From Alphaproteobacteria bacterium (GTDB lineage Bacteria; Pseudomonadota; Alphaproteobacteria; UBA2136; UBA6156), in the NCBI GenBank assembly GCA_027483385.1, contig JAIXUT010000105.1, positions 1 to 44,825 of the forward strand: 44,825 nucleotides of DNA, written 5' to 3'. Position 1 is the first letter of the stretch, and each line of letters begins with the position of its first letter. Below the pieces are notes generated by a model. It searched no databases. It was not told the DNA's origin and was given only the letters and a program-made list of their open reading frames with translations. Position numbers and translations under genes: made by a program. Below are positions 8,647 to 16,869 of this stretch, one piece after another.

Positions 8647-10179
8647 ATGACTTTCCGCCACTGCCGCGCCCGTTTCTTCAGCATTTGCCTTGGGGGGGCC
8701 GTGGCACTTTGCGCACAACTGGCCCCCGTGTTTGCCGAAACCAACACAATGCGTAACGTTCTCCTCATTGGCATCAACAGTGCCCCCAAAACTCTAAACC
8801 CCCTGCTGGTGGCCGATGCAGGCGGCGCCCGCCTGTTGCAGCTTACCCATCCCGCACTGTTACAGTGGGATGCCAATTTTGCCCCCGTCGGGCTGGTGGC
8901 AATAGGCTGCACTGAGCAAACCCCCACGGTATACCAGTGCACTCTGCCAGCGGCTCAGCGCTTTACCAGTGGTGCAGCGCTTACAGCCCAAGCTGTAACT
9001 ACCTGGCTGCAAACCCTTCAGGCCACTCCGCGCAGCCCATTGGCAGGGAGTTGGCGGGATATCAGTATGACTGCTGTAAGCCCGACCGCGCTTAAATTTA
9101 CCCTCCCAGCCCCCAGCAACCGTTTTTTGAGTACGTTGGTGGAAACCCCGCTGGCCGACCCTGCCGCCCCCAACCATGGCATGGGCCCGTATGTGGCCAG
9201 CCAAGATGCAGCCACAGGTGTGGTGCAGCTCATCCCTTCGCCCAGTACCGCGCTGCCCAGCCTGCAATTCATCCCGTTGGCCGATGCCACGACGCGCATT
9301 TTAAAATTGCAAAAATCTGAACTGGATGTAGTGCTGCACGACTTACCCCCCAGTGTGCTGAACTACGTGCAGCAAGAGGCGCCAACCCGCGGCTGGCAAT
9401 TGCTGGCGGTACCGAGCAGCAGCTACAGTTATTTGGCGCTGAATTTCCGTAATCCGCTGCTGGCCACAAGCAGTGTGCGGGAAGCGCTTTCGCTGGCACT
9501 GAATCGGCCACTGCTGCGCAAGGCACTGCTGCAAAACCTCGCCACCCCTGCCACCAGCCTGCTGCCGCCAGGCCACCCCGCGCACTGGCCCGCACCCGAA
9601 GACGTGCACGACCCCTTCACCGCCGAAGGGTTGCTGGAAGAGACCACGCTGCCCGATGGCCGCACCCTGCTGCTGGGCCCCGAAAACACCCGCTTCAGCC
9701 TGAATTTGCTGACCAGCACTGAAGCCTTTTCCCAGCGCTTGGGCCAGGCGTTACAGGCCGAATGGGCCAAAATTGGCGTTACAGTGAACCTAGAAAGCGC
9801 CGAGTGGGCCAGCTTTCATAGCCGGGTGCAGAAGGGGCAATTCGATATGGCGCTCCTCACTTGGACAGGCCTGCAGCAGCCGGAATTTTACCACAAGCTT
9901 TTTCACAGCAGCCAAACCCCGCCCAACGGCTTTAACCGTGGTGCGGTGAATGATCGGCAGCTGGATGACTTAACCCAGCAAATGGTAACAGCAGCTACCC
10001 CGAGCGATACCCTTAAATTGGCCCAAGCCGTGCAGCAACGGGTGGCCGAGGTACGCCCCTATTTGCCGCTGTGGCGCCGCCACCATGTGCTGGTGATGGG
10101 GCAGGGCGTGCGCGGCTGTACGCTGGGACTTGCAGGGGATTATAAAGGATTGACACAGTGCCGAAAAATAACGCATTAG
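8647..10179 (+). CDS. ABC transporter solute-binding protein, oligopeptide/dipeptide type (family 5)
   Basis: From ATG 8647 the product is 510 residues with a signal peptide (FFSICLGGAVALCAQLAPVFA). The mature part has family-5 features: SAPKTLNPLL near the N terminus, a mid-region typical of DppA/OppA proteins (ALSLALNRPLLRKALL, corresponding to the REAL..AIDR motif) and a C-terminal lobe with LQAEWAKIGVTVNLE and LPLWRRHHVLVM. Such proteins deliver peptides or similar solutes from the periplasm to an ABC importer; no permease or ATPase gene is adjacent, so its partner lies elsewhere or it acts alone. The longer frame from 8608 is rejected because it would overlap the divergent LysM start and spoil the signal peptide. 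It ends 6 bp before dnaQ. Confidence 0.8.
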   Translation: MTFRHCRARFFSICLGGAVALCAQLAPVFAETNTMRNVLLIGINSAPKTLNPLLVADAGGARLLQLTHPALLQWDANFAPVGLVAIGCTEQTPTVYQCTLPAAQRFTSGAALTAQAVTTWLQTLQATPRSPLAGSWRDISMTAVSPTALKFTLPAPSNRFLSTLVETPLADPAAPNHGMGPYVASQDAATGVVQLIPSPSTALPSLQFIPLADATTRILKLQKSELDVVLHDLPPSVLNYVQQEAPTRGWQLLAVPSSSYSYLALNFRNPLLATSSVREALSLALNRPLLRKALLQNLATPATSLLPPGHPAHWPAPEDVHDPFTAEGLLEETTLPDGRTLLLGPENTRFSLNLLTSTEAFSQRLGQALQAEWAKIGVTVNLESAEWASFHSRVQKGQFDMALLTWTGLQQPEFYHKLFHSSQTPPNGFNRGAVNDRQLDDLTQQMVTAATPSDTLKLAQAVQQRVAEVRPYLPLWRRHHVLVMGQGVRGCTLGLAGDYKGLTQCRKITH

Positions 10180-10185
10180 TTGTTT

Positions 10186-10875
10186 ATGCGTGAGGTCATC
10201 TTCGATACCGAAACCACCGGCTTCGGCGCCGAAGACCACCGCGTGATCGAGCTCGGCGCCGTCGAGCTGATAAACCGCCTGCCCACCGGCAAAACCTTTC
10301 ATGCCTACTTAAACCCCGAACGGCCCATCGACCCAGGTGCGATGCGGGTGCATGGCATCACTGATGAACAGGTGAAGGACGCCCCCAAGTTTAAAGATGT
10401 TGCCCATGCCTGGCTGGAATTTGTGGGCGATGCCACCCTGGTAGCCCACAACGCAGAATTTGACATGACTTTCATGGCCAAGGAACTGGCCCGCATCGGC
10501 CTGCCGCCCCATGATAACCCGGTGATTGATACTCTGGCCCTGGCCAAGCAAAAGTTACCGGGGCAACGCCATAAGCTGGATGCGCTGTGCAGCCATTTTG
10601 GCGTGGATAACAGTGCCCGGGTGTTTCATGGTGCTTTGCTCGATGCCCAGCTTCTGGCCGAAGTATACGTGGAATTAACGGGCGGCCTGCAGGCCAGTTT
10701 TGGCCTGGAAACAGTGGGGCCAAGCGCTACCCCCGCCGCGCAAAGCACTGTGGTGCTGGCGGCTGTAAGTTCTGCATCGGCGGTGGTGGTTCAGGCCAGT
10801 GCCGCCGAGCAGGCTGCACATGCCGAATGGCTGGCGAAATGTATTCCTAACGCTTTGTGGAATAAAGATATATAA
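10186..10875 (+). CDS. dnaQ: DNA polymerase III epsilon subunit (3'-5' proofreading exonuclease)
   Basis: 229 residues from ATG 10186. DEDDh exonuclease motifs are all visible: Exo I FDTETTG (D7, E9), Exo II HNAEFD (near 89-94), Exo III with H and D in VFHGALLDA (near 148-154). After the catalytic domain comes QASFGL, which resembles a beta-clamp binding motif, then an Ala/Val-rich tail of about 50 residues that would contact the polymerase alpha subunit. A TTG at 10180 would add two residues but ATG is preferred. The stop codon overlaps the perfect -10 hexamer that precedes hrcA. Confidence 0.92.
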   Translation: MREVIFDTETTGFGAEDHRVIELGAVELINRLPTGKTFHAYLNPERPIDPGAMRVHGITDEQVKDAPKFKDVAHAWLEFVGDATLVAHNAEFDMTFMAKELARIGLPPHDNPVIDTLALAKQKLPGQRHKLDALCSHFGVDNSARVFHGALLDAQLLAEVYVELTGGLQASFGLETVGPSATPAAQSTVVLAAVSSASAVVVQASAAEQAAHAEWLAKCIPNALWNKDI

Positions 10876-10908
10876 TTTTTATTATCACTTGCTTGACTTG
10901 AGTGATAA
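10871..10908 (+). promoter_or_regulatory. CIRCE operator with overlapping hrcA-operon promoter
   Basis: TTATCACTT (10882-10890), 9 bp, GAGTGATAA (10900-10908): a 9-N9-9 inverted repeat with 8 of 9 pairs, matching the CIRCE plan (consensus TTAGCACTC-N9-GAGTGCTAA) with G-to-T and C-to-A changes placed symmetrically. A perfect TATAAT (10871-10876) lies just upstream, so transcription would start about at the operator, as in typical CIRCE promoters. The downstream gene encodes HrcA, the CIRCE repressor, so the loop is autoregulatory. The -35 region is weak. Confidence 0.85.
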
Positions 10909-10927
10909 CAGGCGTTAGGGTTGCGCC

Positions 10928-12028
10928 ATGTCCGATAAATCCACCAACCAAAAACCCACGCCAGCCGCGCTGCCCGAGCTTTCCACCCGTGCCGCCCAGG
11001 TGCTGAACGATGTGGTAGAAAACTATGCCCATACCGGTGAAGCGGTGGGCAGCAAGGCGTTGGTGGAAAGTGGGAACTACCAGCTTTCGGGTGCCAGCAT
11101 TCGCAACGTGATGCAAGACTTGGAAGCCGCAGGCCTACTCATGCACCCGCACACCAGCGCGGGGCGCATCCCCACTGCCCAAGGTTACCGCTTTTACACC
11201 CAGCGGCTGGTCCAGGCGGCCACCCCCGAAGTTGCGGTGCAAGAGGCGCTGGCGGCACAAATTAGTCCCACCAAAAGCCTCCGCCAGATTACCCAAGATA
11301 TCAGCAGTGTGCTCAGTCAGGTGACCAATTGCGCAGCGATTGTTACGGCACCGCAAGCCGCGCACGACCCACTGCAAACGATGGAATTTATCCGCCTGAG
11401 TGCCGAGCGAGTGTTGGTGGTGATGGTGACCAAGAATGGTGAAATTGAAAACCGTGTGATTGAAGTCCCTGCCTTCATTGGCGTGGAGGATTTGGAAGCC
11501 GCCGCCCGCACCTTAAAGCCCATGATTGTGGGCCAGACGCTCGAGCAAGCCCGCACTGCGCTCATCGCCACGCTGGCCGAGCAAAAAGGCCAAGTGAATG
11601 CGATGATCGATAACATGATGGCCGCCGCCCACCAGTGGGGCCAGCCGATTACCGCCGATGGCGCGATGGTGGTGGCGGGCAGCACCAATCTGTTTCAATA
11701 CCCCGAACTGGTGCGCGACCGCCTGCAAAGCCTCATCAAACTCTTCGAGGAAAAACGCCTGCTGATGGCGTTGGTGGAAGAAGTAAAAAGCAGCAGTGGC
11801 GTGAAAATTTTCGTCGGCGCTGATGTACCCGTGCATGGCGCCGAAGACCTGACCCACGACGTGGCGGTGGTGGGCAGCAGCTTTAGTGATACCAGCCGCA
11901 AACTGATTGGCAGTCTGGGCGTCATCGGCCCCCTGCGAATGGATTACAAGCGCACTTTGGGCGTGGTGGATTACACCGCCAAATTGCTCAATCAGGCCAT
12001 GCAAGAACGGACGGAAGAAAGGATTTAA
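10928..12028 (+). CDS. hrcA: Heat-inducible transcription repressor HrcA
   Basis: 366 residues. An N-terminal winged helix (LSTRAAQVLNDVVENYAHTG, then GSKALVESGNYQLSGASIRN and the signature SAGRIPTAQGYRFYT) binds CIRCE; the rest is the GAF-like regulatory and dimerisation part ending in GPLRMDYKRTLGVVDYTAKLL, the conserved HrcA C-terminal motif. HrcA is kept active by GroE; under heat stress unfolded proteins titrate the chaperonin and repression is lost. The CIRCE operator at 10882-10908 lies directly upstream. First gene of a probable six-gene operon. Confidence 0.95.
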   Translation: MSDKSTNQKPTPAALPELSTRAAQVLNDVVENYAHTGEAVGSKALVESGNYQLSGASIRNVMQDLEAAGLLMHPHTSAGRIPTAQGYRFYTQRLVQAATPEVAVQEALAAQISPTKSLRQITQDISSVLSQVTNCAAIVTAPQAAHDPLQTMEFIRLSAERVLVVMVTKNGEIENRVIEVPAFIGVEDLEAAARTLKPMIVGQTLEQARTALIATLAEQKGQVNAMIDNMMAAAHQWGQPITADGAMVVAGSTNLFQYPELVRDRLQSLIKLFEEKRLLMALVEEVKSSSGVKIFVGADVPVHGAEDLTHDVAVVGSSFSDTSRKLIGSLGVIGPLRMDYKRTLGVVDYTAKLLNQAMQERTEERI

Positions 12029-12031
12029 TCC

Positions 12032-12559
12032 ATGAGCGAGACTGAAAAAGTTTTAGAACCAATGGCCGCCGAAACGCCACTGCCAGCCGCTGATGGTGCT
12101 GGTGAAGATGCCGTCACCGAAGCCCTGCAGGCCGCAGTTTACAGCTGGCAAGAAAAGGCCTACCGCGCCGCCGCCGAGCTGGAAAACTACCGCAAGCGCA
12201 CCCAGGCCGAGGTGGCCGAGGCACGGCTCTATGCCGCGCAAAGTTTTGCCAAGGATGTGTTGGCTGTGGCCGATAATTTAAGCCGTGCACTCACAGCACC
12301 TGAAGCAGATTCAGCCGCCCTGCGTAAGGGTGTGGAGCTGACCGCCAGCCAGTTCACCACCATTCTGGCCCGCCACGGCATTACCAAAACCGAGGTAAAG
12401 GCAGGCGAGCCAATGAACCCCGAATTGCATCAGGCCATGACCGAAGTTGCAAGCCCGCACTCCAGCGGCTGTGTGGTGGCCGAACTGCAAGCGGGCTACA
12501 CCCTGCACGGACGCTTACTGCGCCCAGCTTTGGTGAGTGTAAGTAAGGGGGGTGCCTAA
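12032..12559 (+). CDS. grpE: GrpE, nucleotide exchange factor for DnaK
   Basis: 175 residues. Long N-terminal coiled coil with the family motif AAELENYRKRTQAEV, then the beta-sheet head with NPELHQAMTEV and the C-terminal GYTLHGRLLRPALVSVSKG (usual form GY.L.DRVLRPA.V.V). It releases ADP from DnaK in the cytoplasm. It starts 3 bp after hrcA and its stop overlaps the next ATG (TAATG), indicating translational coupling. Confidence 0.93.
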   Translation: MSETEKVLEPMAAETPLPAADGAGEDAVTEALQAAVYSWQEKAYRAAAELENYRKRTQAEVAEARLYAAQSFAKDVLAVADNLSRALTAPEADSAALRKGVELTASQFTTILARHGITKTEVKAGEPMNPELHQAMTEVASPHSSGCVVAELQAGYTLHGRLLRPALVSVSKGGA

Positions 12560-13179
12560 TGCCACTCGAAATTGAAGCAAAATTTTTGGTCGCAGATTTC
12601 GGCACGGTCCGCACGACTTTGCAGCAGCAAGATTTTATCTGCAGTAAACCCCGCACGCTAATGCAACGACGCACTTTTACACTCAAGGAAAAAGTTGGTT
12701 CAACGATACATGAATGGGCTCGCGTTCGTGATGAGGGTAACAAAATAACGATGACCTATAAGCACACCTACAACACACAAAGCGCAATGGGAACAGAAGA
12801 GATTGATTTAACTGTAAGTAATTTTAACGATGCGGTTTCTTTTATGAATTCTCTTGGGTTTGAAGATATGCTGACCCAAGAAAATTACCGCGAAGCATGG
12901 GAAAAATCGGGTGTTCAAGTAACATTAGATGAATGGCCAGTGATTGGTAAAATTGTTGAAATTGAGGGGTCAACTGAAGTAGAGATTCAAGCAACAAGTC
13001 GTGCTTTAGGGTTTGATTATGCCCAAGCAGTTTTTGGTGGCGTTGGCAGCCTTTATTTCGCGAAGTATCGCAAGGATATGGGTTTGGTAAAAGAGTTGAC
13101 CTTTGCCAATGAAGCTGTAGTTCAAAAGTTTTTAAATCAAACCAACGAGATCCCTGCCTACGCAGGGATGACAAAATAA
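12559..13179 (+). CDS. CYTH-domain protein (class IV adenylate cyclase / triphosphatase family)
   Basis: 206 residues. Starts [11 protein letters not shown], the EXEXK signature of the CYTH tunnel fold, followed by the [14 protein letters not shown] strand pair, EIDLTV, and the acidic strands [17 protein letters not shown] enzymes act on triphosphates (ATP to cAMP, thiamine triphosphate or inorganic triphosphate) with a divalent metal. The gene is clearly more AT-rich than grpE and dnaK on either side, which suggests acquisition. Its last eleven or so codons ([11 protein letters not shown]) come from a dispersed palindromic repeat at 13146-13174. Start overlaps the grpE stop; the dnaK Shine-Dalgarno follows its stop. 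Substrate cannot be told from sequence. Confidence 0.82.
   Translation: MPLEIEAKFLVADFGTVRTTLQQQDFICSKPRTLMQRRTFTLKEKVGSTIHEWARVRDEGNKITMTYKHTYNTQSAMGTEEIDLTVSNFNDAVSFMNSLGFEDMLTQENYREAWEKSGVQVTLDEWPVIGKIVEIEGSTEVEIQATSRALGFDYAQAVFGGVGSLYFAKYRKDMGLVKELTFANEAVVQKFLNQTNEIPAYAGMTK
13146..13174 (+). repeat. Dispersed palindromic repeat forming the C terminus of the CYTH gene
   Basis: ATCCCTG (13150-13156), 6 nt, CAGGGAT (13163-13169) form a perfect 7-bp hairpin stem, flanked by GAG and GACA. Translated in this frame it reads EIPAYAGMT, the familiar product of a short repeat family found widely in bacterial genomes. It ends just before the stop codon and the dnaK ribosome binding site, so the hairpin could also affect processing or translation between the two genes. 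Confidence 0.75.
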
Positions 13180-13192
13180 AGGAGAAAAAACC

Positions 13193-15124
13193 ATGAGCAA
13201 AGTAATCGGCATTGACCTCGGCACCACCAACAGCTGCGTGGCTGTAATGGACGGCAAGGAAACCCGCGTGATTGAAAACAACGAAGGCGCGCGCACCACC
13301 CCCAGCATCGTGGCGTTTGCGAAAGGTGACGCCAACGGCGAACGCCTGGTCGGCCAGACCGCCAAACGCCAAGGGATTACCAACCCCGAAGGCACGCTGT
13401 TTGCCTTTAAGCGCCTGATTGGCCGCCGCTTCGATGATAAAATGGTGGCAAAAGCCAAAGAACATTCGCCCTTTAAAATTGTGAAGGGCCCCAACGGCGA
13501 CGCTTGGATGGAAGTGGGAGGCAAGCCGCTTTCTCCCGCCGAAATTTCGGCCATGGTGCTGCAGAAAATGAAGGATACCGCCGAAGCGTTTTTGGGTGAA
13601 AAAGTTAGCCAGGCCGTCATTACCGTACCTGCGTACTTCAATGATGCCCAACGCCAGGCCACCAAAGATGCCGGAAAAATTGCCGGATTAGAAGTTCTGC
13701 GCTTGGTGAATGAACCCACCGCCGCCGCGCTGGCCTATGGCTTGGGTGAAGACATTAAAGGCCATAAAACGGTGGCGGTGTACGATTTGGGCGGCGGCAC
13801 CTTTGACGTCAGCATTCTTGAAATCGGTGACGGTGTGGTGGAAGTGAAGGCCACCAATGGCGATACCTTCTTGGGCGGCGAAGACTTTGACAGCCGCGTG
13901 CTGCAGTGGTTGGCCGATGAATTTAAAAAATCCGACGGCATCGACCTCACCAAGGATAAACTGGCGCTGCAACGCCTGAAAGATGAAGCTGAAAAGGCCA
14001 AGAAAGAACTTTCTTCCGCCACCAGCATCGATATTAATCTGCCCTTCATTACGGCCGATAGTTCGGGGCCCAAGCACCTGCAAATTACCCTGACCCGCGC
14101 CAAGCTGGAAGCTCTGGTGGAAGACTTGGTGGCCAAGACGCTGGAACCCTGTAAGGCAGCCTTGAAGGATGCAGGCCTGAAGGCGAATCAGATTGACGAA
14201 GTGGTGCTGGTGGGTGGGATGACCCGCATGCCCAAAGTGCAGGAACTGGTAAAAAACTTTTTTGGCAAAGAACCCCACAAGGGCGTGAACCCCGATGAAG
14301 TGGTCGCCATTGGCGCGGCCATTCAGGGCGGGATTCTGCGCGGGGACGTCAAGGACGTGCTGCTGCTCGATGTGACCCCACTTTCCTTGGGCATCGAAAC
14401 TCTGGGCGGCGTGTTTACGGCTCTGATTGACCGCAACACCACCATCCCGACCAAAAAGAGCCAAGTATTCAGCACCGCTGCCGACAACCAACCCGCCGTC
14501 ACCATCAGCGTGTTTCAAGGCGAAAGACCGATGGCGAGCGATAACAAACTGCTGGGCCAGTTTAACCTGGAAGGCATCCCGCCTGCCCCGCGTGGCGTGC
14601 CGCAAATCGAAGTGACGTTCGATATCGACGCCAACGGGATTGTGAACGTGAGCGCCAAGGATAAGGGCACGGGCAAGGCCAGCAACGTGGTAATAAAATC
14701 CGATGGCGGCCTTTCCGATGAGCAAATCCAGCAAATGGTGAAGGATGCCGAAGCCAACGCCAGCGCCGACAAGGAACGCAAGGAGGCTGTGGAAGCCCGC
14801 AACGCGGCGGAATCGCTGGTGCACAGCACTGAAAAGAGCCTGAAAGAGCACGGCGATAAGGTGAGCACGGAGGTACAGGAAAAAATCGAGGCAGAAGTAA
14901 AAACCGTGAAGGATTTACTGGCCCGTGCCGATGTCAGCACGGAAGCGTTGGTTCAGCACACCGAAAAACTCGGCGACGCCGCCATGGAACTGGGCAAAGC
15001 CATTTACGAAGCCCAGAACAAGGCCGAAGCCGCACCCGCCGATGCTTCAACCCATGAAGATGGCACCATGGATGCCGACTACGAAGCCGAAGGCGGCAAA
15101 AAGAACCGAGAAGATGCGGCCTAA
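13193..15124 (+). CDS. dnaK: Molecular chaperone DnaK (Hsp70)
   Basis: 643 residues, normal length. N-terminal ATPase with [52 protein letters not shown] and [13 protein letters not shown]; linker [18 protein letters not shown]; substrate-binding domain; helical lid; and the C-terminal acidic tail with MDADYEAE before KKNREDAA. It binds unfolded segments under control of DnaJ and GrpE, all encoded here. A strong AGGAG at 13180-13184 lies 8 bp before the ATG. Placement behind CIRCE makes it a likely HrcA target. Confidence 0.97.
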   Translation: MSKVIGIDLGTTNSCVAVMDGKETRVIENNEGARTTPSIVAFAKGDANGERLVGQTAKRQGITNPEGTLFAFKRLIGRRFDDKMVAKAKEHSPFKIVKGPNGDAWMEVGGKPLSPAEISAMVLQKMKDTAEAFLGEKVSQAVITVPAYFNDAQRQATKDAGKIAGLEVLRLVNEPTAAALAYGLGEDIKGHKTVAVYDLGGGTFDVSILEIGDGVVEVKATNGDTFLGGEDFDSRVLQWLADEFKKSDGIDLTKDKLALQRLKDEAEKAKKELSSATSIDINLPFITADSSGPKHLQITLTRAKLEALVEDLVAKTLEPCKAALKDAGLKANQIDEVVLVGGMTRMPKVQELVKNFFGKEPHKGVNPDEVVAIGAAIQGGILRGDVKDVLLLDVTPLSLGIETLGGVFTALIDRNTTIPTKKSQVFSTAADNQPAVTISVFQGERPMASDNKLLGQFNLEGIPPAPRGVPQIEVTFDIDANGIVNVSAKDKGTGKASNVVIKSDGGLSDEQIQQMVKDAEANASADKERKEAVEARNAAESLVHSTEKSLKEHGDKVSTEVQEKIEAEVKTVKDLLARADVSTEALVQHTEKLGDAAMELGKAIYEAQNKAEAAPADASTHEDGTMDADYEAEGGKKNREDAA

Positions 15125-15163
15125 GCGCTTGCCGAAAGACCGAAAAGCGCCTAATGGCCCCTT

Positions 15164-15637
15164 ATGAAGCAATTGTTTGCCCTGCTCGTCGCGCTCGTGC
15201 CTTTGATGGCGGGTGTAGCGGTGGGGCAAAACAATTTGCTCAGTAACTACGGCGGCGGGTCGGGCAATCGCATCCTTTCGGCCTACGGCGGCAGCGGCGG
15301 CGGTGGCGACTACCGCAACGCCCTACGCAACTACGGCGGCGGTGGCAGTTCCTACCCCGATGTGGGCAATGGCTACACCGGCGCCTACGCGGCCAAACGC
15401 AGCCACACCCAAGGTGGCGGCGGCAACGCCCACAGTGGCTTTAGCGGGCGCTTTACCGGTAGTTTTAACGCCCAGTGGCTTGGGCTTGGCTGGAACAATG
15501 CCCTTGGCAGTGGTGGCAGCCGCTGGCAGCAGGCCAGCAGCACGCCGCCCTGTGGCAATTTCCAGCGCGCCGGAGCCCGTTGCCGCGCTACCACCACGGC
15601 GTGGGACCCAACCTTCTCTTCTCAGCGGGGTTGGTAA
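15164..15637 (+). CDS. Small Gly-rich secreted protein, unknown function
   Basis: 157 residues, not recognised. A clear signal peptide (KQLFALLVALVPLMAGVAVG) precedes a mature part rich in Gly, Tyr, Asn and Ser, with repeated NYGGG/AYGGS units (near 28-62), then a region with two late Cys residues. The stop overlaps the dnaJ ATG (TAATG at 15635-15639), so it is probably translated and coupled to dnaJ; this argues that the frame is real rather than a shadow. There is no evident Shine-Dalgarno. GCGCTT/AAGCGC at 15124-15150 could form a weak hairpin between dnaK and this gene. Its presence in a cytoplasmic chaperone operon is odd. Confidence 0.65.
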   Translation: MKQLFALLVALVPLMAGVAVGQNNLLSNYGGGSGNRILSAYGGSGGGGDYRNALRNYGGGGSSYPDVGNGYTGAYAAKRSHTQGGGGNAHSGFSGRFTGSFNAQWLGLGWNNALGSGGSRWQQASSTPPCGNFQRAGARCRATTTAWDPTFSSQRGW

Positions 15638-16809
15638 TGGCCAAAGATTTTTATAAAACATTGGGGGTGGATAAAGGCGCCGATGACGCCGCCCTCAAGG
15701 CCGCCTATCGCAAACAGGCGATGGCCTACCATCCCGACCGTAACCCCGGCAATGCCACTGCCGAAGCCAAGTTTAAAGAAATTAATGAAGCCTACGACGT
15801 GCTGCGCGACCCCCAAAAACGCGCCGCCTACGACCGCTTCGGCCCCACCGCCTTCGAAAATGGTGGCCGTGGCCCCACGCCAGGCGCCAACCCGTTTGCG
15901 GGCGGCTTTGGGCAAAATCAGGGCCAACAGCAGGGCTTTGAAGGCAATTTTGAGGAACTGTTCGAAGACCTGATGGGCGGCCTGTTTGGTCAAGGCTTTA
16001 GTGGCCAAGGCCCCCAAACCAAACGCAGCCGCGCCGCGCGCGGGGCCGACCTCCGCTACAACCTGGAAGTAACCTTGGCGCAGGTCATGGGTGGTACCAA
16101 GGCCAAAATTACCTACCCCAGTACCCAAAGCTGCGGCACGTGTAATGGCAGTGGTGCCAAAAAAGGGACCAAGCCCGTCACGTGCGGCACCTGCAACGGG
16201 CAGGGGACGGTGTTCATGCGCCAAGGCTTTTTCCAGATGAGCCGCAGCTGCCCCGACTGCCAAGGCACGGGCCAAATAATTAAAGAAAAATGCCCCGATT
16301 GCGCCGGTGCAGGCCGCACCCGCACCACCCGAAACCTCGATGTCACCATTCCCGTCGGCGTAGATGATGGCACCCGCCTGCGGTTGGCGGGCGAAGGAGA
16401 GGCGGGCACGGGCGGTGCCCCCAATGGCGACCTGTTTGTGTTCATTACCGTGGCCACGCACCCACTGTTCAAGCGCGACGGCCTGAACTTGGAAGTGACG
16501 GTGCCAGTCAGCATGCTCGATGCCGCGCTGGGTACCGAAGTAGAATTGCCGCTGCCGAACGGCGAAAAAACCACCCTTAAAATTCCTGCTGGTACTCAAC
16601 CCAGCGAAGCCGTGAAGCTGCACGGCCTGGGCCTGCCAGCCTTGGGCCGGCCGCGTGACTGCGGCGACCTGGTGGCCCGCGTGCAGGTGGAAATCCCAAC
16701 TGGCCTGAGTAAGGCGCAAAAAGAGCAACTGCAGGCCCTGAAGGCCGATTTCAAGCCAGGCCGGGCCCAGGAAGGTTTTGCCAGCCGCCTGCGCAAGCTG
16801 TTTGGCTAG
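15637..16809 (+). CDS. dnaJ: Co-chaperone DnaJ (Hsp40)
   Basis: 390 residues. J domain at 1-70 with YHPDRNP (the HPD motif that stimulates DnaK ATPase), a Gly/Phe-rich linker, then four zinc-binding CxxCxGxG repeats (CGTCNGSG, CGTCNGQG, CPDCQGTG, CPDCAGAG) and the C-terminal substrate-binding and dimerisation domains. An open frame runs further upstream to 15475, but MAKDFYKTLGV at 15637 is the standard start and overlaps the preceding stop. It ends TAG at 16807-16809; the same frame stays open for 16 more hydrophobic codons to TAA at 16858-16860. Confidence 0.96.
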   Translation: MAKDFYKTLGVDKGADDAALKAAYRKQAMAYHPDRNPGNATAEAKFKEINEAYDVLRDPQKRAAYDRFGPTAFENGGRGPTPGANPFAGGFGQNQGQQQGFEGNFEELFEDLMGGLFGQGFSGQGPQTKRSRAARGADLRYNLEVTLAQVMGGTKAKITYPSTQSCGTCNGSGAKKGTKPVTCGTCNGQGTVFMRQGFFQMSRSCPDCQGTGQIIKEKCPDCAGAGRTRTTRNLDVTIPVGVDDGTRLRLAGEGEAGTGGAPNGDLFVFITVATHPLFKRDGLNLEVTVPVSMLDAALGTEVELPLPNGEKTTLKIPAGTQPSEAVKLHGLGLPALGRPRDCGDLVARVQVEIPTGLSKAQKEQLQALKADFKPGRAQEGFASRLRKLFG

Positions 16810-16869
16810 CAGCTGAAAATCTTTGCCGTGGCCCTGTTGTGGCTGTACATTTTCGCCTAACCTTGAGTC

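Noticed and set aside
13688-14851. 387-residue antisense ORF in dnaK
   Set aside because: Long antisense frames are expected in GC-rich, codon-biased genes; dnaK motifs are intact on the other strand.
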